Origin: an uncultured Parasutterella sp. | GTDB lineage: Bacteria; Pseudomonadota; Gammaproteobacteria; Burkholderiales; Burkholderiaceae_F | Reading direction: 5' to 3' | Assembly: GCA_900766055.1 (NCBI GenBank) | Contig: CAAFTZ010000066.1 | Location: forward strand, 1 to 41,559 | DNA length: 41,559 nt | Shown here: piece after piece, positions 8,828-16,556 of the stretch | Layout of the letters: each line of letters starts with the position of its first letter | Numbering within the stretch: position 1 is the stretch's first letter | Made by a program: the position numbers and the translations under genes | Notes under the pieces: model-generated | Databases searched by the model: none | Told to the model about the DNA's origin: nothing | The model's input: only the letters and a program-made list of their open reading frames with translations

Positions 8828-10575
8828 TATTTTTCTTCCTTTTTCTTGACGAACAAGTCGACAGCGATTCCATTGGGTTCAATCCTACGGAATGCGAGAT
8901 GACCGCCGTTATTTTCGATGATACTTAATACGATAGAAAGACCGACGCCAAGTCCGTCCTTTTTACTTGTAGAGGTCGGGCGCCCAAGAGCAGAGAAAAT
9001 TTCTTCGGAAATTTTCGGTCCGTTATCTGTTACTGTGACCTTCCACATATGTTCATGAGGTGTAAGAGAAACAGATGTTTGAGGATTTGGGCTGTTCTTT
9101 GCGGCCTTAAGGGCGTTTTTGAGAATATTAAGAACCGCGAGTTCAATTTCGAAAGAGTCACCGACAGCCATCGCTTCTTTCGGTAAGTCAGCTGTTGTGT
9201 TAACGCCTTCAATTTCTTCCTTATTAATACTGTTGATCGCGCGCTGGATAACTTCAACTAAATTGAAGACCTCAGAACGATTGGCTTTGTGTTTAGCGTA
9301 CGAACGAACGTGTTCTACGATGTCACTTGTCCTCTTGGCTTGGCTGTTCATCTGTTTTAATGCGTACTCCACGCGGCTGTCTTTGACGCCAAGCTGTTGG
9401 AGAAGAAGCGATAGCGCGCTGGCGTAGTAAATAAGATTTGTAATCGGCTGCTTAACCTCATGGGCAAAGATCGAGCTCATTTGTGAGATCACTCGGCTCT
9501 TCTCGAGAAGATCGAGTTTTTGACGGTTTTCTCTGGCCTTGCGTTCGGTTGCTCTTTGAACGGCTAAAGCGAACTTTAATTCTTCTGTCCGGCGATTCAC
9601 CAGCCAATTGACTCGAACGATGTGAACCAAGATCGCGCAAAGCAACAGGGCAGCTAATAAGAATTCTTTTTGATGGGACAGAATGAAGTCTTTTACGGTG
9701 GTTTCTCTCAAATGCTCATAGGGGCCGAGTTTTAAAGACTTCATTAAGTCATAGACTTTAAGGAAGCCGCTGGCCGGTACCCATTCAAAATTGAATTCTC
9801 CTTTCGGCATAGAGAGCAGGGAAAGGGAGACCGCTTTCACTTCTTCAATCGGAGCGGTATCCAATGCGTAGAACACGGTGTCCGGGTAGCGTTCCGTGGA
9901 ACGAAGACAGGCCTCCGAATTACTCCTTGCTTCTAATACTCGAAATTCTCCCGGCTGAATCTGTCCGGTTGTGAGGAGTTTTTCGTATTGGCAGGTTCCG
10001 AGAATACCGACATCCGCTGCGCCGACCTTTACATATGTGGCAACGTCCGGATATTGGTAATGAGAGAAGAGCGTTTTAGAGAAAAACGTGTCCGGGTCAA
10101 AACCTTTTGCGGCTATTTCTCCCATTCCGACAAGCATGCCGTCAAAGTCATGAGGTTCAGTGGCTGAAAGAACTTTTCCCTTTAGATCTGAGATCTTTTG
10201 GAGATCCTTACGGTCATTTCTAACGATAAACACCGAAGAAACCGCTTCTTTGGGACTATAGGCGTGGTTTCTGCTCACTGTAGCGATTTGCTGAGCGCCG
10301 AGCTTTGAAATCAAGGTGACAAAGTTTCCGGCAGAAGAGACGAGGAAGTCAGGTCTTTCTTTAACTACGTTTGCGAGGAGATTGTTTTGCTGAAGCTCAA
10401 CGACGGTGAGTTTGTAGTCCTTGAGCGTTTTTTGCATATGTTCGATCGTCGGGACGAATGTCTCAAGATAAAAGTCCTGATCGAACGTATCGATCAAACC
10501 GATACGTATCTCACGTTCGGCAGCTGAACTGAGGAACGGGAGGAAGAATAAACATAGAAAGACCCATTTGCGCAT
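8827..10575 (-). CDS. TtrS-like sensor histidine kinase with periplasmic PhnD-type binding domain
   Basis: From the ATG at 10575 the protein has 582 residues: signal peptide (MRKWVFLCLFFLPFLSSA), a periplasmic substrate-binding domain of the PhnD/phosphonate-binding type (about 20-300), a transmembrane helix (about 305-322), a coiled-coil linker, and a kinase core. Phospho-acceptor H372 lies in the H-box IFAHEVKQPITN. The N-box (NILKNALKAAK), G1 (DNGPK) and G2 (GLGVGLS) are visible. The frame extends upstream to a TTG at 10629, but the ATG places the signal peptide at the N-terminus; neither start has a clear Shine-Dalgarno. The binding domain is expected to sense the electron acceptor or a related ligand in the periplasm, as TtrS does for tetrathionate. 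Confidence 0.83.
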   Translation of the reverse strand: MRKWVFLCLFFLPFLSSAAEREIRIGLIDTFDQDFYLETFVPTIEHMQKTLKDYKLTVVELQQNNLLANVVKERPDFLVSSAGNFVTLISKLGAQQIATVSRNHAYSPKEAVSSVFIVRNDRKDLQKISDLKGKVLSATEPHDFDGMLVGMGEIAAKGFDPDTFFSKTLFSHYQYPDVATYVKVGAADVGILGTCQYEKLLTTGQIQPGEFRVLEARSNSEACLRSTERYPDTVFYALDTAPIEEVKAVSLSLLSMPKGEFNFEWVPASGFLKVYDLMKSLKLGPYEHLRETTVKDFILSHQKEFLLAALLLCAILVHIVRVNWLVNRRTEELKFALAVQRATERKARENRQKLDLLEKSRVISQMSSIFAHEVKQPITNLIYYASALSLLLQQLGVKDSRVEYALKQMNSQAKRTSDIVEHVRSYAKHKANRSEVFNLVEVIQRAINSINKEEIEGVNTTADLPKEAMAVGDSFEIELAVLNILKNALKAAKNSPNPQTSVSLTPHEHMWKVTVTDNGPKISEEIFSALGRPTSTSKKDGLGVGLSIVLSIIENNGGHLAFRRIEPNGIAVDLFVKKKEEK

Positions 10576-10710
10576 AGGAAGAAGTTTGGCACAAAAGGAA
10601 TAAATCCTCGTGAGGACTTTTACCAACAAGCGTTTAAATATTGATATTGGAGCAGATGAAATAGTTAATCAGTTCGATTTGAAGAATATAAAGAGATCTG
10701 GGGTAATGAA

Positions 10711-10727
10711 AATTATTATCAATAATT
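10711..10727. promoter_or_regulatory. AT-rich inverted repeat in the kinase/autotransporter divergent region
   Basis: AATTATT-ATC-AATAATT is a 7+7 inverted repeat between the divergent sensor kinase and autotransporter genes. It could be a regulator site (its sequence is loosely Fur/ferric-box like) or simple AT-rich DNA. Confidence 0.25.
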
Positions 10728-10919
10728 AGACTGTTTCATCTTTTGCAATTTGCACCAACTAAATTTAATAAATCTTAATAAAAGTTAATACTGCTAAACG
10801 AATTTCGTAATATGAGATTTTTTTAATGTCTTATAGAGTTTTTACACATTCTTACATTTTTAAGACAATTAACCTCAAAAAACAATAAGGGTAATCCTGT
10901 AAAAACGGTGTAACCTACG

Positions 10920-10950
10920 TTGACACCCCCCCCTACGTGCATCTTAGGAT
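10920..10950 (+). promoter_or_regulatory. Candidate autotransporter promoter with a C8 tract in the -35/-10 spacer
   Basis: TTGACA (10920-10925, perfect -35) is followed by eight C (10926-10933), and TAGGAT (10945-10950) lies at a 19-bp spacing as a 4/6 match to the -10 box. The start codon is 105 bp downstream. Removing two C would give the optimal 17-bp spacer. An inverted repeat GGTGT/ACACC (10907-10911 and 10923-10927) overlaps the -35. Confidence 0.5.
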
Positions 10951-11054
10951 ACGCGCAAGCCAATTACCCATGCGAATCTTTGGTTATGCTTCTTGTAGGT
11001 AACCAAATTTTGAAAGGAGGTAACGGCAATCAATTGTATTTGCAAGAGGGAAAA

Positions 11055-14000
11055 ATGAAATTTTCTAAGACACTTTTAGTAGTTTCTTTGGCAATGACCT
11101 TTCAAGAGGTCTATGCACAAGGATCCATCATCAATGAAAGTAAAGAATTTGATAAAGACGCTGAAATCCAACTAACGGAAAGTTCTAGTGAGGCGAATGG
11201 ACGCTTTGTAGGGATTGAGGCCAATGATAATGATTATCAAATAAAAATTTCTCAGGGTTCCTCCTTGCTCATTAAAGGTGGACAATCTTCTTCTGACGTT
11301 AGTAGGGTTTATGGTATATCAGCTCAAAATAAATTTTCTTTGACCTTGGAAGGAAATAGCTCTTTCGAATTGGGTTCAAACAACGTAGATTTGAGAGCAA
11401 TCCGGGCTATGGGCGATATAACCGTAAAAGGTTCAACATCTTTAAGTCTTAGCAGTGATTCAGGATTAATAGTGGGCTTAGATGTTTGGAATAGTGCGAA
11501 TGTAAATATTAGCGGGAGCGATTTTGTAATTAATGCAACCTCAGAGTCCGGAAGAATAATGGGGATTCAGAACTGGAACAGTGAGGGTGGGGTAGTAAAT
11601 CTAGATTCTGAAAATATCAGAATTGTTACAGATAATTCGAATAGCAACTCTTTGAATCAAGGGCTTTTGAGCTACCAATCAACCACGAACTTTAATGGTA
11701 ATACTTATATCGAAGTCCTGGGTGGTTCAGAGGACGCCTATGGTATTGACGTTCAATGTGATCCAGGTCTTCCGCACGATACCGTCGTAAACCTTAGAGG
11801 GACCCAGACGAAGATAGTAGTGCATGGAAAGGCAGACTCAGTAGCGGTTCGTCCCTCTGGGGCAACAGGTTTCGTGAACATTACGAGTGATATCGTTGAC
11901 TTATCAGCTAGCTCTACAAATGGACCAGCCTTTGGTATCCGTGTCCAATACGGGGCTTCCTTAGCGATGACTAATACGAATGCAAGTGTAAACATTTCTG
12001 CAAAAGCTGATAATAAACACGCCATAGCTGTATTTAATACGACTTATGGAGGAGGTGGAACAATTCAATTTGGTTTAACCAACATTGAGGCCAATTCGAT
12101 AACTTTACAAGCTGCAGGAAAAGATGCTTTTGGTGTTGTCAGTGCCGTTAGAAATGATAAAGAAGACGGTACATTGGTTAATTTGACGAATGAAAACGAA
12201 GGTGTTTCTCTAAAAGGCCAAACCACAGTCAATACAACCTCAAGTAGTGGTTTTTCAATTGGAATTGTTGTTTCGAATGCAAATGAAAAAAATCTAGAAC
12301 TGAAGAATAAAGTAACTGCAGCTGACATTACAGTCAATTCTCTGGCTCAAAATGGAGGAGCAGCTTATGCGGTTTATTTAAATGACAACGGCAGGCTTGA
12401 ATTAGGAAGGGCCAGGCTTTCTGCTGTTAGCGACAGCGGGAAGGCTGTAGGTATTTACAACAATGGGTCCGTCGTTAAATTTTCTGGTGATTCAGTCGTC
12501 CAAGCTGAAACAGCTCTCCAGGGCAACGGAACAGTGAATGTTGAAACTGGAGCTATCCTTACACTTGACGGAAAAATCGTCAAGGATGAATGGACTGGCA
12601 TCATCAACGCCAACGGCAAAGTTGCTTACGGTGTAGCTGAATCGATTGCAGCCTCCGATCTTGCAAACGCAAATGACGGAACCCTTTTAGTCATCGCCGG
12701 TACAGAAATCGCAGGTAATGTTAATGTCGGAACCGTGATGACAAGAGACGCAACGGCCGCAAGCCATTCTCTTAAGGTCGGTTCTGACGGTACCATTCTT
12801 GTTAGAGCGACAGATTCTTATGACGGCACTTCTCCGTTGATCAAAGTCGACAGTGTCAGAGCAGAAAAAGGCAGTACGGTCCATCTCCTGAATGCAGCTG
12901 CAGTTGCTGAAGGAACAAAGGTTTTCGAATCGAACGATGCTGATGAAGATTCTCTTGAGGACTATTTATTCACAACAGACAACTTCTTGAAGAAAGTTGA
13001 AAACAACAGAATCGTTGGTGAGAAATCTACCAATGTATTCGGTTCTGATCTCCTCATCCCGAATGTTGTCGATGCAGCAGTTAATGCAGCAAATAATGAA
13101 GGAGCTGATCGTATCCTCGGCTTAACCAACAAGGCGTTGACTCAGGCTCAGTCTCTGAAGGCAATTCATCAATTCGCCCTGATGGTTCCGGCTTCCGGAG
13201 CTCAGTCGACAGCAATTAATGTTGCCAACCTCCAGTTGGATGTGATCGATACTCACGCTTCCAAACTGGCTCTCCACGCAGAAGATAAAGTTGGTGCCGA
13301 TTTGTGGATCGACCTGAACGGATTCCTGAGCAAAACAAATGACTACTCCGCAGGTTCGGCTAAGTTCGGTTACAAGAGCGATCTGGCCGGCGTGACCATC
13401 GGCAGCGACTATTCCTTTGGAAATGGTTATGCCGCTGGTGTTTCGGTTGCTTTCGGTAAAGGTTCTGTCAGAGGGCAGGGCGAAGGTTCCGGTGTCAAAA
13501 ATGATGTCGACTACTACGGCGTAAATCTTTACGGCGTTTGGTCAAACGATTATTTCAACACAATCGGTTCCGTCGGCTACCTGCAGACTAAGAACGAAAT
13601 CAAGACCCAGGGCTTCAAAGGTAAACCTGATGCCAAGACGGTTTCTGTCGGCGTTCGTTTCGAAAAACCGCTTGCCTTGAACGAGGCCATCACGGTTACT
13701 CCTCACTTGGGCGTTCGTTACAAACACGTCAAGCTGGATAGCTTCAATGCCGGCGGTTTCAAGTACACGACTGAGAAGGCTGACATCGTTGAAATGCCTT
13801 TCGGTGTCGCGTTTAACGCCAATCTGAAAGCTCCGTGTGGAGCGGATGTTAAGCCGTTTGTTGATCTGACCATCGCTCCGAATTTTGGAGATAGAAAGGT
13901 CAGCAACAAGATTGCTTTGGCTGGAACGACAGCTTCTGACTCCTTCGACGCCAGAATTGCCAATAACGCCATGTATAACGCCAAGGTTGGTGTCAATGCT

Positions 14001-14102
14001 GTTAAGGGCAGCCATACCTTTGGTTTGAATTATGGCATTGGCGGCGGCAATAGAGGCCGTGTAGACCAAACCCTTCAGGCTAGATACACCTATCGTTTCT
14101 AA
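11055..14102 (+). CDS. Autotransporter (type Va) with beta-helical passenger
   Basis: The start is set at 11055 because AAGAGG lies 5 bp upstream and the protein then starts with a signal peptide (MKFSKTLLVVSLAMTFQEVYA); 1015 residues. The passenger (about 22-735) is full of short Ser/Asn/Gly/Thr-rich repeats typical of beta-helices. There is an alpha-helical linker around 690-735 (QSLKAIHQFALMVPASG). The C-terminal autotransporter barrel (about 740-1015) ends in ARYTYRF with a terminal Phe. No protease or lipase motif was seen, so an adhesin-like surface role is the default guess. The passenger part up to about 12500 is clearly more AT-rich than the barrel part. A C8 tract sits in the presumed promoter, and a hairpin at 14114-14135 follows the stop. 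Confidence 0.88.
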   Translation: MKFSKTLLVVSLAMTFQEVYAQGSIINESKEFDKDAEIQLTESSSEANGRFVGIEANDNDYQIKISQGSSLLIKGGQSSSDVSRVYGISAQNKFSLTLEGNSSFELGSNNVDLRAIRAMGDITVKGSTSLSLSSDSGLIVGLDVWNSANVNISGSDFVINATSESGRIMGIQNWNSEGGVVNLDSENIRIVTDNSNSNSLNQGLLSYQSTTNFNGNTYIEVLGGSEDAYGIDVQCDPGLPHDTVVNLRGTQTKIVVHGKADSVAVRPSGATGFVNITSDIVDLSASSTNGPAFGIRVQYGASLAMTNTNASVNISAKADNKHAIAVFNTTYGGGGTIQFGLTNIEANSITLQAAGKDAFGVVSAVRNDKEDGTLVNLTNENEGVSLKGQTTVNTTSSSGFSIGIVVSNANEKNLELKNKVTAADITVNSLAQNGGAAYAVYLNDNGRLELGRARLSAVSDSGKAVGIYNNGSVVKFSGDSVVQAETALQGNGTVNVETGAILTLDGKIVKDEWTGIINANGKVAYGVAESIAASDLANANDGTLLVIAGTEIAGNVNVGTVMTRDATAASHSLKVGSDGTILVRATDSYDGTSPLIKVDSVRAEKGSTVHLLNAAAVAEGTKVFESNDADEDSLEDYLFTTDNFLKKVENNRIVGEKSTNVFGSDLLIPNVVDAAVNAANNEGADRILGLTNKALTQAQSLKAIHQFALMVPASGAQSTAINVANLQLDVIDTHASKLALHAEDKVGADLWIDLNGFLSKTNDYSAGSAKFGYKSDLAGVTIGSDYSFGNGYAAGVSVAFGKGSVRGQGEGSGVKNDVDYYGVNLYGVWSNDYFNTIGSVGYLQTKNEIKTQGFKGKPDAKTVSVGVRFEKPLALNEAITVTPHLGVRYKHVKLDSFNAGGFKYTTEKADIVEMPFGVAFNANLKAPCGADVKPFVDLTIAPNFGDRKVSNKIALAGTTASDSFDARIANNAMYNAKVGVNAVKGSHTFGLNYGIGGGNRGRVDQTLQARYTYRF

Positions 14103-14113
14103 GATCTGATTAA

Positions 14114-14135
14114 CGAGAGACTGTCTAGTCTCTCG
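14114..14135 (+). terminator. Perfect hairpin just after the autotransporter
   Basis: CGAGAGACT (14114-14122), loop GTCT, AGTCTCTCG (14127-14135): a perfect 9-bp stem 11 bp after the stop. There is no proper T-tract (TCTAAAAG follows), so it may stabilise the mRNA 3' end rather than terminate on its own. Confidence 0.55.
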
Positions 14136-14163
14136 TCTAAAAGTTTCCTAGCAAGAGCTTTTT

Positions 14164-14206
14164 GACGTCCCGGGTAATTGCACACAATGCAGTTACTCGG
14201 GATGTT
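14164..14206. repeat. Long inverted repeat/hairpin (about 19 bp stem)
   Basis: Arms 14164-14182 and 14188-14206 pair along 19 positions (15 Watson-Crick and four G-U pairs) around the loop CACAA. It follows the autotransporter by about 60 bp. It is not followed by a T-run. Confidence 0.55.
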
Positions 14207-14770
14207 CTATTAATACCTCTTGCTACCTTCGTAGTTTCTGATTTAGGCTTACTCTGAAAGGCCTTGGAAAAAGGTTTCACTAGAAAACTTTAGAATCTCT
14301 CTGCAAGATTTCTTTTTAGCGCTTAACTCTATTTCTATTTAATAATCTTGCAGGAAGGCAACAATAAACAAACGCTTCCTGTGAGCCGCTTGGGATAACT
14401 GATTAAGCCCCTAGAAAACTTTCTTTAGCGAACTTTTTATATTCAAAGTAGAGAGATTGCACAACAAGAAAATCTCATTCTTCTAAATGAACAGATGGTT
14501 TGGGATCCGTTGTAAAACGTCAATTTTCTTGTTTAAATATTAGGAGGTTATTCGTGCGATCTCCTCATCTCCCTTCTCATTGAAAAGTTCTCCTAACGAC
14601 AAGGACAAACAGCAAGCGCTAGAGTCTTGGAAACTAGTACTGAGAACAACTGATCTCTTTAATTTGCTTGGTGCCCACTGACTGACCCGAACAGAAGACC
14701 TACCCATCCTTACCTCTCTTCTGAGGGCTCAGAAGACTTGAGCGAAATTCCGGTTATCTGAATTCCAAAT
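14207..14770. other. Non-coding stretch with dispersed inverted repeats
   Basis: No convincing gene was found on either strand. Two perfect inverted repeats are present: CTGCAAGATT (14301-14310) with AATCTTGCAG (14344-14353), and an AACAAGAAAAT / ATTTTCTTGTT pair around 14463-14535. A strong AGGAGG at 14542-14547 precedes a GTG with only nine codons. The stretch may be the remnant of a lost gene or a long untranslated region. Confidence 0.4.
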
Positions 14771-14772
14771 GC

Positions 14773-14804
14773 AAAAAATCCTCGGTCATTTCTGACCGAG
14801 GATT
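14773..14804 (-). terminator. Rho-independent terminator of the formate dehydrogenase operon
   Basis: AATCCTCGGTCA (14777-14788) pairs perfectly with TGACCGAGGATT (14793-14804) around a 4-base loop. On the minus strand the stem runs into six T (A tract at 14773-14778). It lies 46 bp after the last operon gene. Confidence 0.88.
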
Positions 14805-14850
14805 CAAGCTCTAGATTCAGCGCCCGAAACCGGGCGCTAATTTTGGTTGA

Positions 14851-15609
14851 TTATTTCTCCCAACCTTCGGAGGCGGTATCACCGCGTTTCTTTTCGCCGT
14901 CTTTAACTTCTACGACATTCTTACCGATGGCCAGTTCATTGTTGGCCCAGTAGCCCCAGTGATAGGCAGCGTCGGCTTCTTTGATCTTGCCGTTGCCGAA
15001 CATCAGGTTCAGTGTGCCGTGATACGGTTCGAAGATGCCGGCACCGAGGTAGATGTGGCCCAGACCGAAGACGATGATCACGATAAAGGAGATGTCGTGG
15101 ACGATCTTAGCGGTAAGAAGTGTGGACTGAGAGAAGTGGTATGCCCATTCTCCGCCCGGCAGAAGACCGGTGTTGAGCCACAGGATCATGCCGGAGATCG
15201 CAGCAAAGACGCCTGCAAAGAGCAGGGTGCCGTCGGCAACGCGCTGCAGAGACTTAACTTCACGCTGCGGAGGCATGTGAACTTTGCCGGGCGCGAAAAG
15301 GTAAGGAATGAAGCGCATGGCAAATGTGCGGTCGTCAGCATCCCATTTACCGAAGATGTTGTTCTTGAAGAGATGAACAAAACCTTTCGGAGAAATGATG
15401 ATCGCTAAAAGCGGGATCAGGATGAACGGGATGGCAAGCAGTCTGTGTGTCCAGCGCATGGCGATGGTGAACTCGCTGCCCACGCCGTTATTCCAGGCGG
15501 TGATCAGAACGAACAGGCCGGAAATCGCAAGCAGGATGCAGGAAATCGCTACAACACCGTGCGTGATTCGTGCCAGTACGGAATGGCGCTTGATGTATTT
15601 AGTAATCAT
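14851..15609 (-). CDS. fdnI: Formate dehydrogenase-N cytochrome b556 (gamma) subunit
   Basis: A 252-residue integral membrane protein with four predicted helices (around 15-40, 50-72, 120-145 and 160-185). It carries conserved His in the helices for two b haems and for quinone contact, e.g. HSVLARITHGVVAISCILL, TAKIVHDISFIVIIVFGLGH and VHMPPQ. It fits FdnI/FdoI of formate dehydrogenase-N/O, which passes electrons from the Fe-S subunit to menaquinone or ubiquinone. The C-terminus is longer and more charged than in E. coli FdnI. It is the last gene of the fdn operon, starting 11 bp after the beta subunit gene. A strong terminator follows. Confidence 0.9.
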   Translation of the reverse strand: MITKYIKRHSVLARITHGVVAISCILLAISGLFVLITAWNNGVGSEFTIAMRWTHRLLAIPFILIPLLAIIISPKGFVHLFKNNIFGKWDADDRTFAMRFIPYLFAPGKVHMPPQREVKSLQRVADGTLLFAGVFAAISGMILWLNTGLLPGGEWAYHFSQSTLLTAKIVHDISFIVIIVFGLGHIYLGAGIFEPYHGTLNLMFGNGKIKEADAAYHWGYWANNELAIGKNVVEVKDGEKKRGDTASEGWEK

Positions 15610-15620
15610 GGTGGTCCTCT

Positions 15621-16541
15621 TTACTCTGCATTTTCTCTGCGTTCTTGCTCGGCAGCTTCTTTCTTAGCTTCGCGGAGATATTCTTCACCGCGTTTACGCT
15701 GAGCAGGTGTCCAATGTTCCTTGGCCTCTTCGATCGTCATCTTCTTACGACGGTAGCCCAAGGCGGCAACGAAGGACACGGCCAAACCGGCTACGGTAGC
15801 AGCAGCTGCCAATCCGGCGCCCGGCTGAGCGAGTTTGCTCAGTGTGGCGAGCGGGCTCGGCTGTGCACCCTTGACGAGACCCTGAGCTTCGGCACCGAAT
15901 TTGCAGACCTGGAGAATATGCAGGCCGCCGCATTCGTTTTCGCCGTAAAGCTCAGCTTTATCGTAGCCGCGGGCTTTCAGGAATTCGACGCGTTCTTTGC
16001 CGAGTTTGATCATCTCGTCACGCGGACCGAAGTGCAGGGCACCCGGCTGGCATGTCTTGACGCAGGCAGGAAGCATGCCGTTTTCCAAACGATCCCAGCA
16101 CATCGTGCACTTGTCGATCTTGGGTTCGTCGCCGTAGTAGCGGGGAACATCGAACGGGCAGGCCATTTCGCAGTAGCGGCAGCCGATGCATTTTTCCGGA
16201 GAAACGGAAACCACTCCGTTTTCTTCGTACTTTAAGCAGCCGGTCGGACAGACCGTAACGCAGCCGGCGTTGGTGCAGTGGAAGCAGGAACGACGGCCGA
16301 AGGCCCATTCAACGGGACGCAGCTCATTGTCAGACTTCTTTTCTTTGAAAGTCATGACCAGACGGTTGCTGCCGTTGAGGTCTTCAGGGTTCTGATAGCT
16401 TCCGGAGAACGGAAAGGCGTTCATTCCGAGATTGGAATACAGAACGTTCCATTGTTTACAGGCGACTTGGCATCCTTTGCATCCTGTGCATTTGGAGGCA
16501 TCGTAAAGCATCGCCATTTCTTTTCTTGTGTAGATAGACAT
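15621..16541 (-). CDS. fdnH: Formate dehydrogenase-N iron-sulfur (beta) subunit
   Basis: A 306-residue ferredoxin-like subunit. Four Cys clusters are visible: CTGCKGCQVACKQWN near the start, CFHCTNAGCVTVCPTGC, CIGCRYCEMACPFDVP and CTMCWDRLENG...CVKTCQPGA, enough for four [4Fe-4S] clusters. A C-terminal hydrophobic helix (about 250-270) followed by YRRKKM anchors it to the membrane, as in FdnH. The extra N-terminal residues before the first cluster (MSIYTRKEMAM) are retained because they are in frame from a good ATG; a start at MAMLYD is possible. It lies between alpha and gamma subunit genes with 11-15 bp gaps. Confidence 0.92.
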   Translation of the reverse strand: MSIYTRKEMAMLYDASKCTGCKGCQVACKQWNVLYSNLGMNAFPFSGSYQNPEDLNGSNRLVMTFKEKKSDNELRPVEWAFGRRSCFHCTNAGCVTVCPTGCLKYEENGVVSVSPEKCIGCRYCEMACPFDVPRYYGDEPKIDKCTMCWDRLENGMLPACVKTCQPGALHFGPRDEMIKLGKERVEFLKARGYDKAELYGENECGGLHILQVCKFGAEAQGLVKGAQPSPLATLSKLAQPGAGLAAAATVAGLAVSFVAALGYRRKKMTIEEAKEHWTPAQRKRGEEYLREAKKEAAEQERRENAE

Positions 16542-16556
16542 TACAGATCCTCCGAA

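Noticed and set aside
10920..11054. Autotransporter start at TTG 10920
   Set aside because: The extra 45 residues have no signal peptide and cover the C8 tract. The ATG at 11055 has a Shine-Dalgarno and a signal peptide.
14554..14583. GTG with nine codons after a strong AGGAGG, possible leader peptide
   Set aside because: No regulated gene follows on the plus strand and the peptide has no codon run or attenuator-like hairpin.
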